Assembly (NCBI GenBank): GCA_015075275.1
Contig: JABTUU010000001.1
Location: 930,001-994,000, forward strand
Reading direction: 5' to 3'
Length of the DNA: 64,000 nucleotides
Origin: Anaerolineales bacterium
GTDB lineage: Bacteria > Chloroflexota > Anaerolineae > Anaerolineales > Villigracilaceae
The notes under the pieces are model-generated. The model was not told the DNA's origin and did not search any database. It saw only the letters and a program-made list of their open reading frames with translations. This document shows positions 54,109-63,315 of this stretch, piece by piece (the stretch's first letter is position 1; each line of letters opens with the position of its first letter). A program made the translations under genes and the position numbers.

Positions 54109-54513
54109 CTATAACCGTTGATACGCTCCCGCCCAAGGTTTGCCCAGACGGTGATTTTGCGCGACGACCACCTTGCCGAATTTCTGCGCGATCTGCGCCG
54201 ACAACAGCGCCACCGCTCCCCAATCGTCCGTCAGAACGGCGGCTTTCATCTTCTCGGCGTATTGCCCCGACCACTGCCATTCCATGCGAAAGCGATCCGC
54301 TTTGACCCAATAGCCGCGCTTCTCCCACGCCGCCACCGAATCGTCAATGCCGTCTGCTATGGTCTTCAATGCCAGGGCGATAAACGCCGCCAAATCTTTC
54401 GCTTCTTGCGCGACCTCGGTCTGTTGCGCCAATTCGCGCACCGCCAGCGCGATAGCTTTCGATAATCTTGCGCGGTCCTTGCCTGTCGAATCGGGATTAA
54501 TAACGCGGCTCAC
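54109..54513 (-). CDS. Conserved-looking hypothetical protein upstream of the microcompartment operon
   Basis: A 134-residue, mostly alpha-helical protein with YWVKADRFRMEWQW near residue 70 and a C-terminal AQNHRLGKPWAGAY. The GTG at 54511-54513 is the best start: GGAG sits 6 nt upstream. The alternative TTG four codons earlier would leave that site inside the gene. It points the same way as the microcompartment genes, with a 63-nt gap to the aldehyde dehydrogenase. No family is recognised; a link to the microcompartment is only positional. Confidence 0.6.
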   Translation of the reverse strand: MSRVINPDSTGKDRARLSKAIALAVRELAQQTEVAQEAKDLAAFIALALKTIADGIDDSVAAWEKRGYWVKADRFRMEWQWSGQYAEKMKAAVLTDDWGAVALLSAQIAQKFGKVVVAQNHRLGKPWAGAYQRL

Positions 54514-54644
54514 TGCACGCTCCAATCATCAAGTGTCAAGCGCTGGATTATATCCGCCAATTGCAAATCGTCAATCTAAAAATGTCAATTAGCAGGTATA
54601 ATTTCGCCGCCGAATAATCAAACCGCCGCAGCACGGCGGAGATT

Positions 54645-54726
54645 GGGGACGTGGTGGAATTGGCAGACACGCAGCGCTTAGGACGCTGTGCCGCAAGGCT
54701 TGAGAGTTCGACTCTCTCCGTCCCCA
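54645..54726 (+). tRNA. tRNA-Leu (anticodon TAG)
   Basis: A 7-bp acceptor stem GGGGACG / CGTCCCC, anticodon stem-loop CAGCG-CTTAGGA-CGCTG with anticodon TAG (reads CUN), a long variable arm TGCCGCAAGGCT typical of class II tRNA-Leu, and the T arm GAGAGTTCGACTCTC. The CCA end is not encoded. A TATAAT hexamer at 54597-54602 may be its -10 box; no clear -35 is seen. Confidence 0.95.
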
Positions 54727-54792
54727 CCTTTTACGAAATCACATCCGTCCTTTCTGTTTTTACACAGATAGGGCAAATTTACGGAGCACACA

Positions 54793-56241
54793 TTGAAAAT
54801 CGAAAAGACCATCGAAGAGAACCACGAAGCCAAACTTGTGGTTGAAGTAGAACCCGAATTAATGGATACATACAAGCGCCGCGCCGCGCGTAAGATCTCG
54901 GAACGCGGCAAGATCGCGGGCTTTCGACCCGGAAAAGCGCCGTATCACATGGTAGTGTTGAACTATGGCGAGCAAGCCGTTATCGAGCAAGCAGTGGATT
55001 TTTTGATAGACGCCGAATATTCAAAAATTCTCGAACAGGCGGAAGTCAACCCGGGCGCTTCAGGCAGATTAGAAAACATCGAATCGCTTGACCCGCCGAA
55101 ATTAATCTTCAAAGTGCCGCTCGCGCCCGAAGTGGATTTAGGCGCCTATCACGACATTCGCATGCCCTACGAGTGGAACGCTCCCGACTCGAAAGAAGTG
55201 GACGCCGCGCTGGAAGATTTGCGTCAGATGTATGCGACGACAGAAACGGTCGAGCGCGAAGCGCAGGAAGGCGATTACGTCCTCGTGGACGTGCAATCCG
55301 ACGCTGTCGAACTGCAGCGTCCCGGCTTTGCAACTGTTATTCGCAAAGATGAACGCGAGGATGAGTGGCCCTTCACTGGCTTCGCCAGGCAGCTGATCGG
55401 GATGAAGCCCGGCGATACAAAAACGATCGTGCACGACTTCCCCGCCGAATACGAACTCGAAGAGCTGCAAGGTAAAAGCGCTGAAATGACGGTCGCAATG
55501 AAAACCGTTCGCGCAGTGATGCTGCCGGAACTCGACGATGAATTTGCCAAGACAGCTGGCGCTGGCGAAACGCTCGACGATCTGCGCGCCGCCGTAACGA
55601 AAGACGTTGAAGCGCGCTCGCAAGCCCAATACGACGATATCTACTTCGTTGATCTGATCGAGAAGATCAAAGCGGGCGCGACGTTTAAATATCACCAACA
55701 TTCGCTCGATCACGAAGCCGAACATGTTCTTGAAGACCTGACGAACCGACTTGCCCAACAAGGCATGGATTTGGAGACTTACTTCAAACTGCGAAATACC
55801 ACACGCGAACAATTTATGGAAGAAGAAGCATTGCCGGTCGCAAAGAAGCGCTTCGAGCGCTCGTTGATCCTCGACGAGATCGTCCGTAAGGAAGAATTGG
55901 AAGTGGACGAAGCCTCGCTGGACAACGAATTCAATCAAACCTTGAGCGCGCTCTCGATGCAAGGATTGGATTTCAGCAAAGTGCGCGGCGGCAAAAAAGG
56001 ACAGCAGCAACTCGCACAAGCGGTCGCGATGGAATCGGCGAACCGCGTCCTTACGCGCCGCGCGCTGGAAATGTTGAAGTCCATTGCCGCCGGCGAATAT
56101 AAATCTCCCGAAGAGCGGAAAGCCGCCCTCGCCGAGAAAGTCGCAGAGTCGGCAGCGGAAGAAGCGGCGACTGTTGAAGTCGAGCCAGCCATTCCAACGA
56201 GCGAAGCGGATGCGGATTCCGAATCCGAAACAAAGAATTAA
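54793..56241 (+). CDS. tig: Trigger factor (ribosome-associated chaperone, PPIase)
   Basis: A 482-residue trigger factor. The ribosome-binding N domain holds ISERGKIAGFRPGKAPYHMV near residue 40 (GFRxGKxP signature). The FKBP-type PPIase region lies about 155-245 (GDYVLVDVQ, LEELQGKSAEM) and the helical C domain completes the fold. The start codon is TTG at 54793, with GGAG 6 nt upstream and homology from the first residue; no ATG fits. The C-terminal tail is Ala/Glu-rich. It precedes clpP, the usual genome neighbour. Confidence 0.96.
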   Translation: MKIEKTIEENHEAKLVVEVEPELMDTYKRRAARKISERGKIAGFRPGKAPYHMVVLNYGEQAVIEQAVDFLIDAEYSKILEQAEVNPGASGRLENIESLDPPKLIFKVPLAPEVDLGAYHDIRMPYEWNAPDSKEVDAALEDLRQMYATTETVEREAQEGDYVLVDVQSDAVELQRPGFATVIRKDEREDEWPFTGFARQLIGMKPGDTKTIVHDFPAEYELEELQGKSAEMTVAMKTVRAVMLPELDDEFAKTAGAGETLDDLRAAVTKDVEARSQAQYDDIYFVDLIEKIKAGATFKYHQHSLDHEAEHVLEDLTNRLAQQGMDLETYFKLRNTTREQFMEEEALPVAKKRFERSLILDEIVRKEELEVDEASLDNEFNQTLSALSMQGLDFSKVRGGKKGQQQLAQAVAMESANRVLTRRALEMLKSIAAGEYKSPEERKAALAEKVAESAAEEAATVEVEPAIPTSEADADSESETKN

Positions 56242-56298
56242 CATAAATCTAACAGCCGAACGGTATGATGCGTCCTACTTACATACAGGAGACAAGAT

Positions 56299-56907
56299 AT
56301 GATGCCAGAGTATAAGAACATCGTCCCGATGGTTGTAGAGAACACGGGACGCGGCGAACGCGCCTACGATATTTATTCACTGTTGCTCAAAGAGCGTATT
56401 ATTTTCCTCGGCACACCGATTGACGATCAGGTCGCGAACGTGATCGTGGCGCAGTTGTTGTTTTTGAATCACGAGGATCCTGAAAAAGAAATTCAGATGT
56501 ACATCAACTCGCCGGGCGGCGTGATCTACGCTGGGCTGGCGATCTACGACACTATGCAGATGATCTCGAACCCGATCAGCACGGTAGCGGTCGGAGTGAC
56601 CGCGTCTTTCGGGACGGTCTTGCTGACTGCAGGAACAAAGGGCAGACGTTACGCCCTGCCGAACGCGACCATCCACATGCACCAACCGCTCGGCGGCGCG
56701 CAAGGACAGGCGACGGATATCGAAATTCAAGCCAAACAGATTTTGCGCCTGAAGAGTCTCTTGCTCGGCATTATGGCGAAGCACACCGGGCAGCCGCTGG
56801 AAGTGATCGAGCGCGATAGCGACCGCGATTACTATCTCGAAGCAAAGCAAGCCGTTGAGTATGGTTTGGTGGATCAGGTGTTGGAAGCGCCGGAGAAAGT
56901 TAAGTAG
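56299..56907 (+). CDS. clpP: ATP-dependent Clp protease proteolytic subunit
   Basis: A 202-residue serine protease. The catalytic triad is Ser103 (TASFG), His128 (HMHQP) and Asp177 (SDRDYY). The Ser environment TASFG differs slightly from the common AASMG, but the triad is complete. NSPGG and GLVDQV are as expected. GGAG lies 7 nt before the first of two ATGs. It follows tig by 57 nt and ends before a strong terminator. Confidence 0.96.
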   Translation: MMPEYKNIVPMVVENTGRGERAYDIYSLLLKERIIFLGTPIDDQVANVIVAQLLFLNHEDPEKEIQMYINSPGGVIYAGLAIYDTMQMISNPISTVAVGVTASFGTVLLTAGTKGRRYALPNATIHMHQPLGGAQGQATDIEIQAKQILRLKSLLLGIMAKHTGQPLEVIERDSDRDYYLEAKQAVEYGLVDQVLEAPEKVK

Positions 56908-56943
56908 TTTGATAGTTAGCTAATTTGGAAGTTTTGATAGTTG

Positions 56944-56971
56944 AAGCCCGCCGACTTCTCGGCGGGCTTTT
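56944..56971 (+). terminator. Intrinsic terminator after clpP
   Basis: AAGCCCGCCGA-CTTC-TCGGCGGGCTT followed by TT: an 11-bp perfect stem with tetraloop, 36 nt after the clpP stop. Confidence 0.9.
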
Positions 56972-56993
56972 GATTCAGTTATAATCGCGGTCT

Positions 56994-57779
56994 ATGGTTC
57001 CTTTAAACATCAGCGCCCTCATCCTTGACATGGACGGCGTGATCTGGCGGGCAGACTCGCCCATTGGCGATCTACCTGCAATTTTCAAACGTGTCGAAGA
57101 GCGCGGATTGAAATACGTCTTCGCTACGAACAACGGGACAAAAACGCCAGCGCAATATGTTGCAACTTTAGAAAAATTAGGCGTACGCGTTTCGCCTGAG
57201 CAGGTTGTCACCTCCGCGCTGGGGACGGCGCACATACTCGCGCGGAAGTTTCCTTGCGAGACAAAAGTTTTCATGGTTGGCGAAGATGGGACTCGCACTG
57301 CGCTAGAAGAAAAAGGATTCGAGATTTTGTCTGTTGACCATGCGCAAGAGGCGGAGATCGTCGTGGCGGGCATTGACCGCGAGGTCAACTTCGTCAAAAT
57401 GCGCGAGGCGACTTTGCTCGTTCGGCGCGGTGTTCCATTTTACGCGACCAATCCCGACAAGACCTTCCCCACCCCGCGCGGAGAAATCCCCGGCGCAGGC
57501 GCGTGGATTTCGGTTATCATGACAGCGACAGGCATCGAACCGATTTACGCGGGCAAGCCATTTCCGTTTATGATGGAACTCTCGCTAGAAAGACTCGACA
57601 CAAAAAGGGAAGAAACTCTCGTCGTTGGCGATAGACTCGAAACAGACATCGCCGCAGGACAGGCGGTGGGATGCCCGTGCGCGTTGGTGTTGAGCGGCGT
57701 GTCCACGAAAGAACAGGCAGAGGCTTGGATGCCGAAGATTGATGTTATTGCAGACGATCTTGCAAGTTTGATCGGATAA
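56994..57779 (+). CDS. HAD-IIA family phosphatase (NagD / phosphoglycolate phosphatase-like)
   Basis: A 261-residue HAD hydrolase with a C2 cap. Motif I is LILDMDGVIW (DxD at residues 10-12), motif II is FATNNGTKT, and the cap has the NPDKTFPTPRGEIPGAGA stretch (in pieces) typical of subclass IIA. Motif III/IV is in YAGKPFPFMM and VVGDRLETDI. Substrates in the family include p-nitrophenyl phosphate, phosphoglycolate and glycerol phosphate. It lies 6 nt before rlmN, probably co-transcribed. Confidence 0.9.
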   Translation: MVPLNISALILDMDGVIWRADSPIGDLPAIFKRVEERGLKYVFATNNGTKTPAQYVATLEKLGVRVSPEQVVTSALGTAHILARKFPCETKVFMVGEDGTRTALEEKGFEILSVDHAQEAEIVVAGIDREVNFVKMREATLLVRRGVPFYATNPDKTFPTPRGEIPGAGAWISVIMTATGIEPIYAGKPFPFMMELSLERLDTKREETLVVGDRLETDIAAGQAVGCPCALVLSGVSTKEQAEAWMPKIDVIADDLASLIG

Positions 57780-57785
57780 TTTGCC

Positions 57786-58877
57786 ATGTTGATTTACGAT
57801 CTCGACCTTGATTCGCTCACAAAACTTCTACAGGAATGGAACGAGCCCGCCTATCGCGCGACGCAGATTTGGCAGGGACTGTACCAGCATCTCTACGATT
57901 CTCCTGAACAATTCACCAATCTATCCAAGTCGCTGCGCGAGAAACTTGCCGAGTATGCGGTCTTCGCTCCGTTCAAAGTAAAAACCTATCTTGATTCGTC
58001 CGATGGCTTCACGCGCAAAACGCTATTTGAATTACCCGACAAGAATTTGATCGAAGCCGTCTTGATGAAATACGGCGACCCGGCGGATAACCCGCAGATC
58101 AAAGCATCCGCGCCGAACAGTGAGAATTTGCGCAGCGCGAAGAATCGGCGCACGCTTTGCATCTCCACGCAAGCAGGCTGCGCAATGGGGTGTGTGTTCT
58201 GCGCGACGGGGCAAATGGGTTTCAAGCGCCATCTTTCGAGCGGCGAGATCGTCGCGCAGGTTTTGTTTTACGCGCGCATGTTGAAAGAGCGGAATGAAGT
58301 CGTCACCAACATCGTGCTCATGGGCATGGGCGAACCGTTCCATAATTACGATAACACGATGGAAGCGATAGACCGACTCAACGACGCGGGCGGATTCAAC
58401 TTCGGCGCGCGCCGCTTCACCATCTCAACGGTCGGGCTGGTCCCGCAAATTCGGCGTTTCGCCGACGAGAAGCGGCAGGTCAATCTCGCCATCTCGCTCC
58501 ATGCCGCAGATGATGAGTCGCGTGTTGCAATGTTACCGATCAACAAGCGCTATAAAATTGACGACGTTATCGAAGCCTGCAAATACTACATCGAGCAAAC
58601 ACACCGCCGCATCACATTCGAATGGGCGCTGATTGACCATGTTAACGATTCGCCCGAAACGGCGCAGAAACTGGCGGCGCGCCTCAAAGGTTTATTGTGC
58701 CATGTTAACGCTATCCCCCTCAACCCCACCACTGGTTATGCCGGCAAAGCGACTTCGCGCGAACGCGCCGCCGCGTTCAAAGCGACGTTGGAAGAAGCGG
58801 GTGTTCCATGTACGATCCGCATGCGACGCGGAATTGATATTCATGCCGGCTGCGGCCAGCTGGCAGGTTCCGTTTGA
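57786..58877 (+). CDS. rlmN: Dual-specificity 23S rRNA/tRNA (adenine-C2) methyltransferase
   Basis: A 363-residue radical-SAM enzyme that methylates A2503 of 23S rRNA and A37 of some tRNAs. The cluster Cys residues are Cys132, Cys136 and Cys139 in GCAMGCVFC. MGMGEP, RRFTISTVGLVP and the C-terminal Cys of HAGCGQL (methyl-carrier/catalytic region) are present. A stretch of about 20 polar residues (DNPQIKASAPNSENLRSAKN) before the cluster motif is longer than usual. The start at 57786 is an ATG 6 nt after the HAD gene stop. Confidence 0.95.
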   Translation: MLIYDLDLDSLTKLLQEWNEPAYRATQIWQGLYQHLYDSPEQFTNLSKSLREKLAEYAVFAPFKVKTYLDSSDGFTRKTLFELPDKNLIEAVLMKYGDPADNPQIKASAPNSENLRSAKNRRTLCISTQAGCAMGCVFCATGQMGFKRHLSSGEIVAQVLFYARMLKERNEVVTNIVLMGMGEPFHNYDNTMEAIDRLNDAGGFNFGARRFTISTVGLVPQIRRFADEKRQVNLAISLHAADDESRVAMLPINKRYKIDDVIEACKYYIEQTHRRITFEWALIDHVNDSPETAQKLAARLKGLLCHVNAIPLNPTTGYAGKATSRERAAAFKATLEEAGVPCTIRMRRGIDIHAGCGQLAGSV

Positions 58878-58960
58878 TATACATTGTTTTTAAGTGTAGA
58901 TTTTGTACTTAATTGACTACGCGCAATTAATTTAAGGCGCAAGCGCCGGAATGCGCAAAC

Positions 58961-58989
58961 TTGTCAGAACTTTCGGATTGAAGTATAAG
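58961..58989 (+). promoter_or_regulatory. Sigma-70-type promoter for the GT-C/NHL gene
   Basis: TTGTCA (58961-58966), 17 nt, TATAAG (58984-58989), 28 nt before the ATG at 59018. The short leader contains no obvious Shine-Dalgarno. Confidence 0.6.
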
Positions 58990-59017
58990 TCAGCCCATCT
59001 TTATAGGTACATGCTTA

Positions 59018-62000
59018 ATGGACAATCAAAAAGTAAATTTTCTTGAACGCCCCATTCATCCTGCTCTGCCGGCGCTCACATACGAGACGGCGTTTTTTGC
59101 AGGCATCGTGACTCTCGCCATCCTGACGCGTTTCTACGATCTAGGCGCGCGCGTAATGAGCCACGACGAAAGCCTGCACACTTATTTTTCGTGGCTGTTG
59201 TATCGCGGGCAAGGCTACCAGCATTCGCCCATGATGCACGGACCCTTTCAATTCCACGCCATCGCACTGACATATTTTCTATTTGGCGCGTCAGACTTCA
59301 CCGCCCGTATCCCCGCCGTCTTATTCAGCATTGCCACTGTCGGAATGGTTTGGCATTGGCGCCGCTATCTGGGCAGCTGGGGCATGATCGTTGCCGCGTT
59401 CTTGATGACGGTCTCGCCTTATATGCTGTATTACGGTCGTTATGTGCGCAACGAGGCATTCGTTGGGCTTTCGGGTATTGTCTTGCTTTATGCGCTCCTG
59501 CGGTATCTTGAAAGCGGGGAAAAGAAATTCCTGTACTGCGTCGCCGCCGCCACTCTGCTCCACTTCACCTCAAAAGAGACTGCTTTCATTTATACCGCGC
59601 AGGCATTGCTGTTTCTAGGATTCTTCTTTATCTCGCGCGTCACGCGCAAACCGTGGGCAAGGCGCGATCTGCTCCGCATTTTTATTCTCCTGCTTGCATT
59701 CGCAGCGCTTCTCGCCAGCGCAGGCGCGGCGTTTTCGTTGATAAGCGATAACCCCGGCGCCCTGACCGCCACAGAGACCGTCGCGCCAGCCAACCCAGCC
59801 GATAGCAGCCTCGTTCCTGCGGCGCCTTCGGGCATTTCTCCATCGTCAATCGCCCTGCTGTTCGCAGTCTTGGCGCTCGTCGGCGCAGTTATTATTTTGT
59901 ATTTAGGCTATGGTTGGAAGAATCTTCTGCAAGAACGTTCGTTTGACCTGCTGATCTTACTTGGCACATTTACGCTGCCCCTGCTCACGCCCTTTCCGAT
60001 CGAATGGCTGAAAGACAAATTAAACATCATTCTGCCTACCGAAGCGTCGCAAGTCGCTTCGATGGATCTGCGCACGATGTTGATCATCGGCGCGCTTGTA
60101 CTCCTATTTCTCGTTGCGTCCATTGTCATTGGTCAACTCTGGAATCGAGAATGGTGGAAATTCGGCGCATTCTATTGGATCGGATACACGCTCCTGTTCA
60201 CAACATTCTTCACTAACCCGGCGGGTTTTTTCACCGGCATCGTCGGCTCGCTGGGCTATTGGCTTGTGCAGCAAGGCGTCGAGCGCGGGAGTCAGCCGAT
60301 CTATTTCTATCTCCTCATTCAGATTCCCATCTATGAATTCCTGCCGGCGCTCGGCGCGTTAACCGCGATCTTCATGGGCGCAGCCAAACTGGCTAAGCCG
60401 AAACAACTCCTCACGGCAGACGATGCGGAAGACGCAGAGCAAGAACCGCGCGAATCGGCATTCGGACTTTTCTTCGTCCTAATGGTCTGGTGGACGTTTT
60501 CGAGCATCGCTGCGTTCTCCATCGCCGGCGAACGCATGCCTTGGCTGACCTATCACATTGCATGGCCCATGATCCTGTTGACCGGCTGGGCGCTGGGGCG
60601 CATTATCGAAGCGGCAGGACGCAAAACTTCCACGGGGGCGCCCGGTCAGACGTTCCTCACGCTGACAACAGCGGCGATCTTCGCTTTCTCCGTCTTCAGC
60701 CTGTTGCGCTCCATATTCGGAGATACGCCCCCGTTTCAAGGCACATCGCTCGATCAATTACAGAACACGTCCGCCTTCATTCTGCCCCTGTTAATAGCGA
60801 TAGGCGCGGGCGCAATACTGTATCGCCTGACGCAGAAAGACCGCGCCAGCGTGGGCGTCCTCGCTCTCGCCGCTGTTGCCATTATCGCCGCCGGCGCTTG
60901 CATTGTAAACGGCGCATGGCTGCTCACCTCTCAATCCACAGTCGGATTCGAATCTACGCAAGTCAACGCGTACGCGCTTAAATTTGCAGGAACGTTCATC
61001 GCGTTCCTGCTCAGCCTCGGAGGGACGATCTATCTCGCGCGGATTCCTCGCCCGAGTCCGCTCGTCGCCTATGCGACGCTCGTCGTTTTCGGGCTGCTCG
61101 CAGTGCAGACAGTTCGCGCCTCGTTTCGCGCAAATTACATTAATTACAACGACGCGACAGAATATCTCGTATACGCGCATGGCGCAGGCGGCGTAAAAGA
61201 GGTCATGGCGCAAGTGGAAGAAATCTCGCGCCGAACCGCCGGCGGATTAAACGCCATCATCGCTTACGATGCCAGCGCGCCAGATACCGGCGTTTCGTGG
61301 CCCGTCGTCTGGTACTTGCGCGACTACACCGCGCAACGCTCGTTCGATCAACCCACCCGCGCGTTGCGCGAAGCGGCGGCGGTGATCGTGGACGCGAAGA
61401 ACTTCGGCACAATCGAATCCGCGCTTGGCAATGAATATTACCGCTTCGACTACATTCGCATGTGGTGGCCCAACCAAGATTACTTCGGGCTGACGCGCGC
61501 GCGCGTTTTAAACGCCATTACCGACCGGGGGATTCGCAGCGGCATTTTCGACATTTGGCTCAACCGCGATTACACGCGCTACGCGCAAGCGACCGGCAGC
61601 TCCACAATGACGCTGACCACATGGCAGCCTTCAGATGCCATGCGACTATACGTCCGCAAGGACATCGCTTCACTGATCTGGAATTACGGCGTAGGTCCCG
61701 TGGAGACCGTCCCTGTGATTGATCCGTACGAAGCGGGCGCGATCACACTCACAGCCGACCGTGTTTTCAGCAGCGGGCAATATCCCCCGCTTGGATTAAA
61801 TGCGCCGCGCTCCATCGCCGCCGGGCTAAACGACGATCTATACATCGCCGACTCTAATAACAACCGCATCCTGCACATCGCTTCGGACGGCAGGTTGATC
61901 AACCAATGGGGCGCGTTCGGCGACCTGAACACCGGCGCCGCACCGGCTGGCTCGTTCTTTGAACCTTGGGGCGTGGCGGTCGGACCCGATGGCTCGGTGT

Positions 62001-62662
62001 ATGTGACCGACACATGGAATCATCGCGTTCAAAAATTCTCGCGTAACGGAAGCCCGCTTCTCGCGTGGGGGCAGTTCGGCCAACCTTTGGAGGACGATCC
62101 AAATTCATACAAGTATTTGTGGGGACCGCGCGGTATCGCCGTTGACTCGCAAGGACGCGTCCTCGTCGCCGACACCGGCAACAAGCGCATCATGGTCTAC
62201 GACTCAAATGGAATCTACCTGACCGAATTCGGCTCCAGCGGATTCGACGCCGGCCAATTCGACGAACCGGTCGGCGTGGCGGTCGGACCCGACGGAACTG
62301 TGTACGTCGCCGACACATGGAATCAGCGCGTGCAGTCGTTTGCTCCGATTCAAGGCGAGGGCGCAAGCGTTATGTTCGCGCCGCTCGCGCAATGGGACGT
62401 GAACGGTTGGTTCGGACAATCGCTCAACAACAAACCCTTCATTGCCGTAGACGCAAACAACCGCGTCTTTATCACCGATCCAGAAGGTTTCCGCGTCATC
62501 GAGTTCACGTCTGCCGGCGAGTTTGTTCGCGTATGGGGCGAGTTCGGTTCAGAACCCGATCAGTTCGGGCTGCCTGCGGGCATTGCCGCCGACCCCTCCG
62601 GCTTCGTCTGGGTGACCGATGCGACCAACAATCGCATCATGCGCTTCGCTCCGCCTAAATGA
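59018..62662 (+). CDS. Agl23-like GT-C glycosyltransferase/flippase-associated membrane protein with NHL-repeat domain
   Basis: A 1214-residue membrane protein. The first ~750 residues hold many TM helices. The GT-C acidic motif appears early as MSHDESLHTYFSWLLYRG (residues 48-65), then SPMMHGPFQFH, the pattern of the family annotated as flippase-activity-associated protein Agl23. The C-terminal ~290 residues form NHL beta-propeller repeats, visible as repeated GVAVGPDGSVYVTDTWNHRVQ-like units (near 985, 1037 and 1085). The Agl23-type part should transfer or process lipid-linked sugars; the NHL propeller, on the outer face, could bind glycan or protein. Confidence 0.85.
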   Translation: MDNQKVNFLERPIHPALPALTYETAFFAGIVTLAILTRFYDLGARVMSHDESLHTYFSWLLYRGQGYQHSPMMHGPFQFHAIALTYFLFGASDFTARIPAVLFSIATVGMVWHWRRYLGSWGMIVAAFLMTVSPYMLYYGRYVRNEAFVGLSGIVLLYALLRYLESGEKKFLYCVAAATLLHFTSKETAFIYTAQALLFLGFFFISRVTRKPWARRDLLRIFILLLAFAALLASAGAAFSLISDNPGALTATETVAPANPADSSLVPAAPSGISPSSIALLFAVLALVGAVIILYLGYGWKNLLQERSFDLLILLGTFTLPLLTPFPIEWLKDKLNIILPTEASQVASMDLRTMLIIGALVLLFLVASIVIGQLWNREWWKFGAFYWIGYTLLFTTFFTNPAGFFTGIVGSLGYWLVQQGVERGSQPIYFYLLIQIPIYEFLPALGALTAIFMGAAKLAKPKQLLTADDAEDAEQEPRESAFGLFFVLMVWWTFSSIAAFSIAGERMPWLTYHIAWPMILLTGWALGRIIEAAGRKTSTGAPGQTFLTLTTAAIFAFSVFSLLRSIFGDTPPFQGTSLDQLQNTSAFILPLLIAIGAGAILYRLTQKDRASVGVLALAAVAIIAAGACIVNGAWLLTSQSTVGFESTQVNAYALKFAGTFIAFLLSLGGTIYLARIPRPSPLVAYATLVVFGLLAVQTVRASFRANYINYNDATEYLVYAHGAGGVKEVMAQVEEISRRTAGGLNAIIAYDASAPDTGVSWPVVWYLRDYTAQRSFDQPTRALREAAAVIVDAKNFGTIESALGNEYYRFDYIRMWWPNQDYFGLTRARVLNAITDRGIRSGIFDIWLNRDYTRYAQATGSSTMTLTTWQPSDAMRLYVRKDIASLIWNYGVGPVETVPVIDPYEAGAITLTADRVFSSGQYPPLGLNAPRSIAAGLNDDLYIADSNNNRILHIASDGRLINQWGAFGDLNTGAAPAGSFFEPWGVAVGPDGSVYVTDTWNHRVQKFSRNGSPLLAWGQFGQPLEDDPNSYKYLWGPRGIAVDSQGRVLVADTGNKRIMVYDSNGIYLTEFGSSGFDAGQFDEPVGVAVGPDGTVYVADTWNQRVQSFAPIQGEGASVMFAPLAQWDVNGWFGQSLNNKPFIAVDANNRVFITDPEGFRVIEFTSAGEFVRVWGEFGSEPDQFGLPAGIAADPSGFVWVTDATNNRIMRFAPPK

Positions 62663-62678
62663 CAAACGCAACGACGTT

Positions 62679-63311
62679 GTGAGCGATTCATCGTTTGAGA
62701 TTCGAGTCTGCCGGACATGCGGGTTGCGTTACCCCGTCTCTGGACGTCAACCGCAAGCGGCGCGCTGCCCGCACTGTTTAGGCGAAACGCTCGTCGTTGA
62801 GAGCGGAGCGCTGACTCGCGAGCATCGCGAGCGCGAAACGCCCCGTCTGTCCATCTCTGCCGAACGCGCCGTCATCCTCGACAACATCCGCTCGGCGTGG
62901 AACGTCGGCTCGATCTTGCGTTCAGCCGAAGGATTCGGATTCAGCCGCGCTCATCTATGCGGCATCACACCCACGCCAGAGCATGACGCAGTGCGCAAAA
63001 CCGCGCTCGGCGCGGAAGACTCCATCGCATGGACTTGTCATAAAGACGCGGTGATATTAGCGCAAGAGTTGAAGCAAAACGGATGGATGCTTTACGGACT
63101 GGAAGAAACGGACAGCGCCGCGCCGCTCTACGAAATGGGATATTTGCGTGCGCCGATGGCGTTGATCGTGGGCAATGAGATCTGCGGCGTAGATCCCGGC
63201 TTGCTCGCTATGTGCGAGCGCATTTTCTACATCCCCATGCGCGGCAAGAAGAGGTCGTTCAATGTTGCCATGGCGTTCAGCGCGGCGGCGTACGCGCTTC
63301 AGGCGCGGTAA
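62679..63311 (+). CDS. TrmH-family RNA methyltransferase with N-terminal zinc ribbon
   Basis: About 210 residues. An N-terminal CRTCG...CPHC ribbon (residues 11-35) is followed by a SPOUT catalytic domain with motif 1 IRSAWNVGSILRSAEGFG, motif 2 LIVGNEICGVDPGLL and motif 3 IPMRGKKRSFNVAMAFS. The start is uncertain: GTG at 62679 avoids overlap with the previous gene; an in-frame ATG at 62619 overlaps it by 44 nt. No clear ribosome site is visible. The ribbon suggests direct RNA contact; the methylated site is unknown. Confidence 0.82.
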   Translation: MSDSSFEIRVCRTCGLRYPVSGRQPQAARCPHCLGETLVVESGALTREHRERETPRLSISAERAVILDNIRSAWNVGSILRSAEGFGFSRAHLCGITPTPEHDAVRKTALGAEDSIAWTCHKDAVILAQELKQNGWMLYGLEETDSAAPLYEMGYLRAPMALIVGNEICGVDPGLLAMCERIFYIPMRGKKRSFNVAMAFSAAAYALQAR

Positions 63312-63315
63312 GCGA

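Noticed and set aside
55138..56244. 368-codon frame antisense to trigger factor
   Set aside because: The trigger-factor frame has clear domain motifs; the antisense product is Phe/His-rich without known features.
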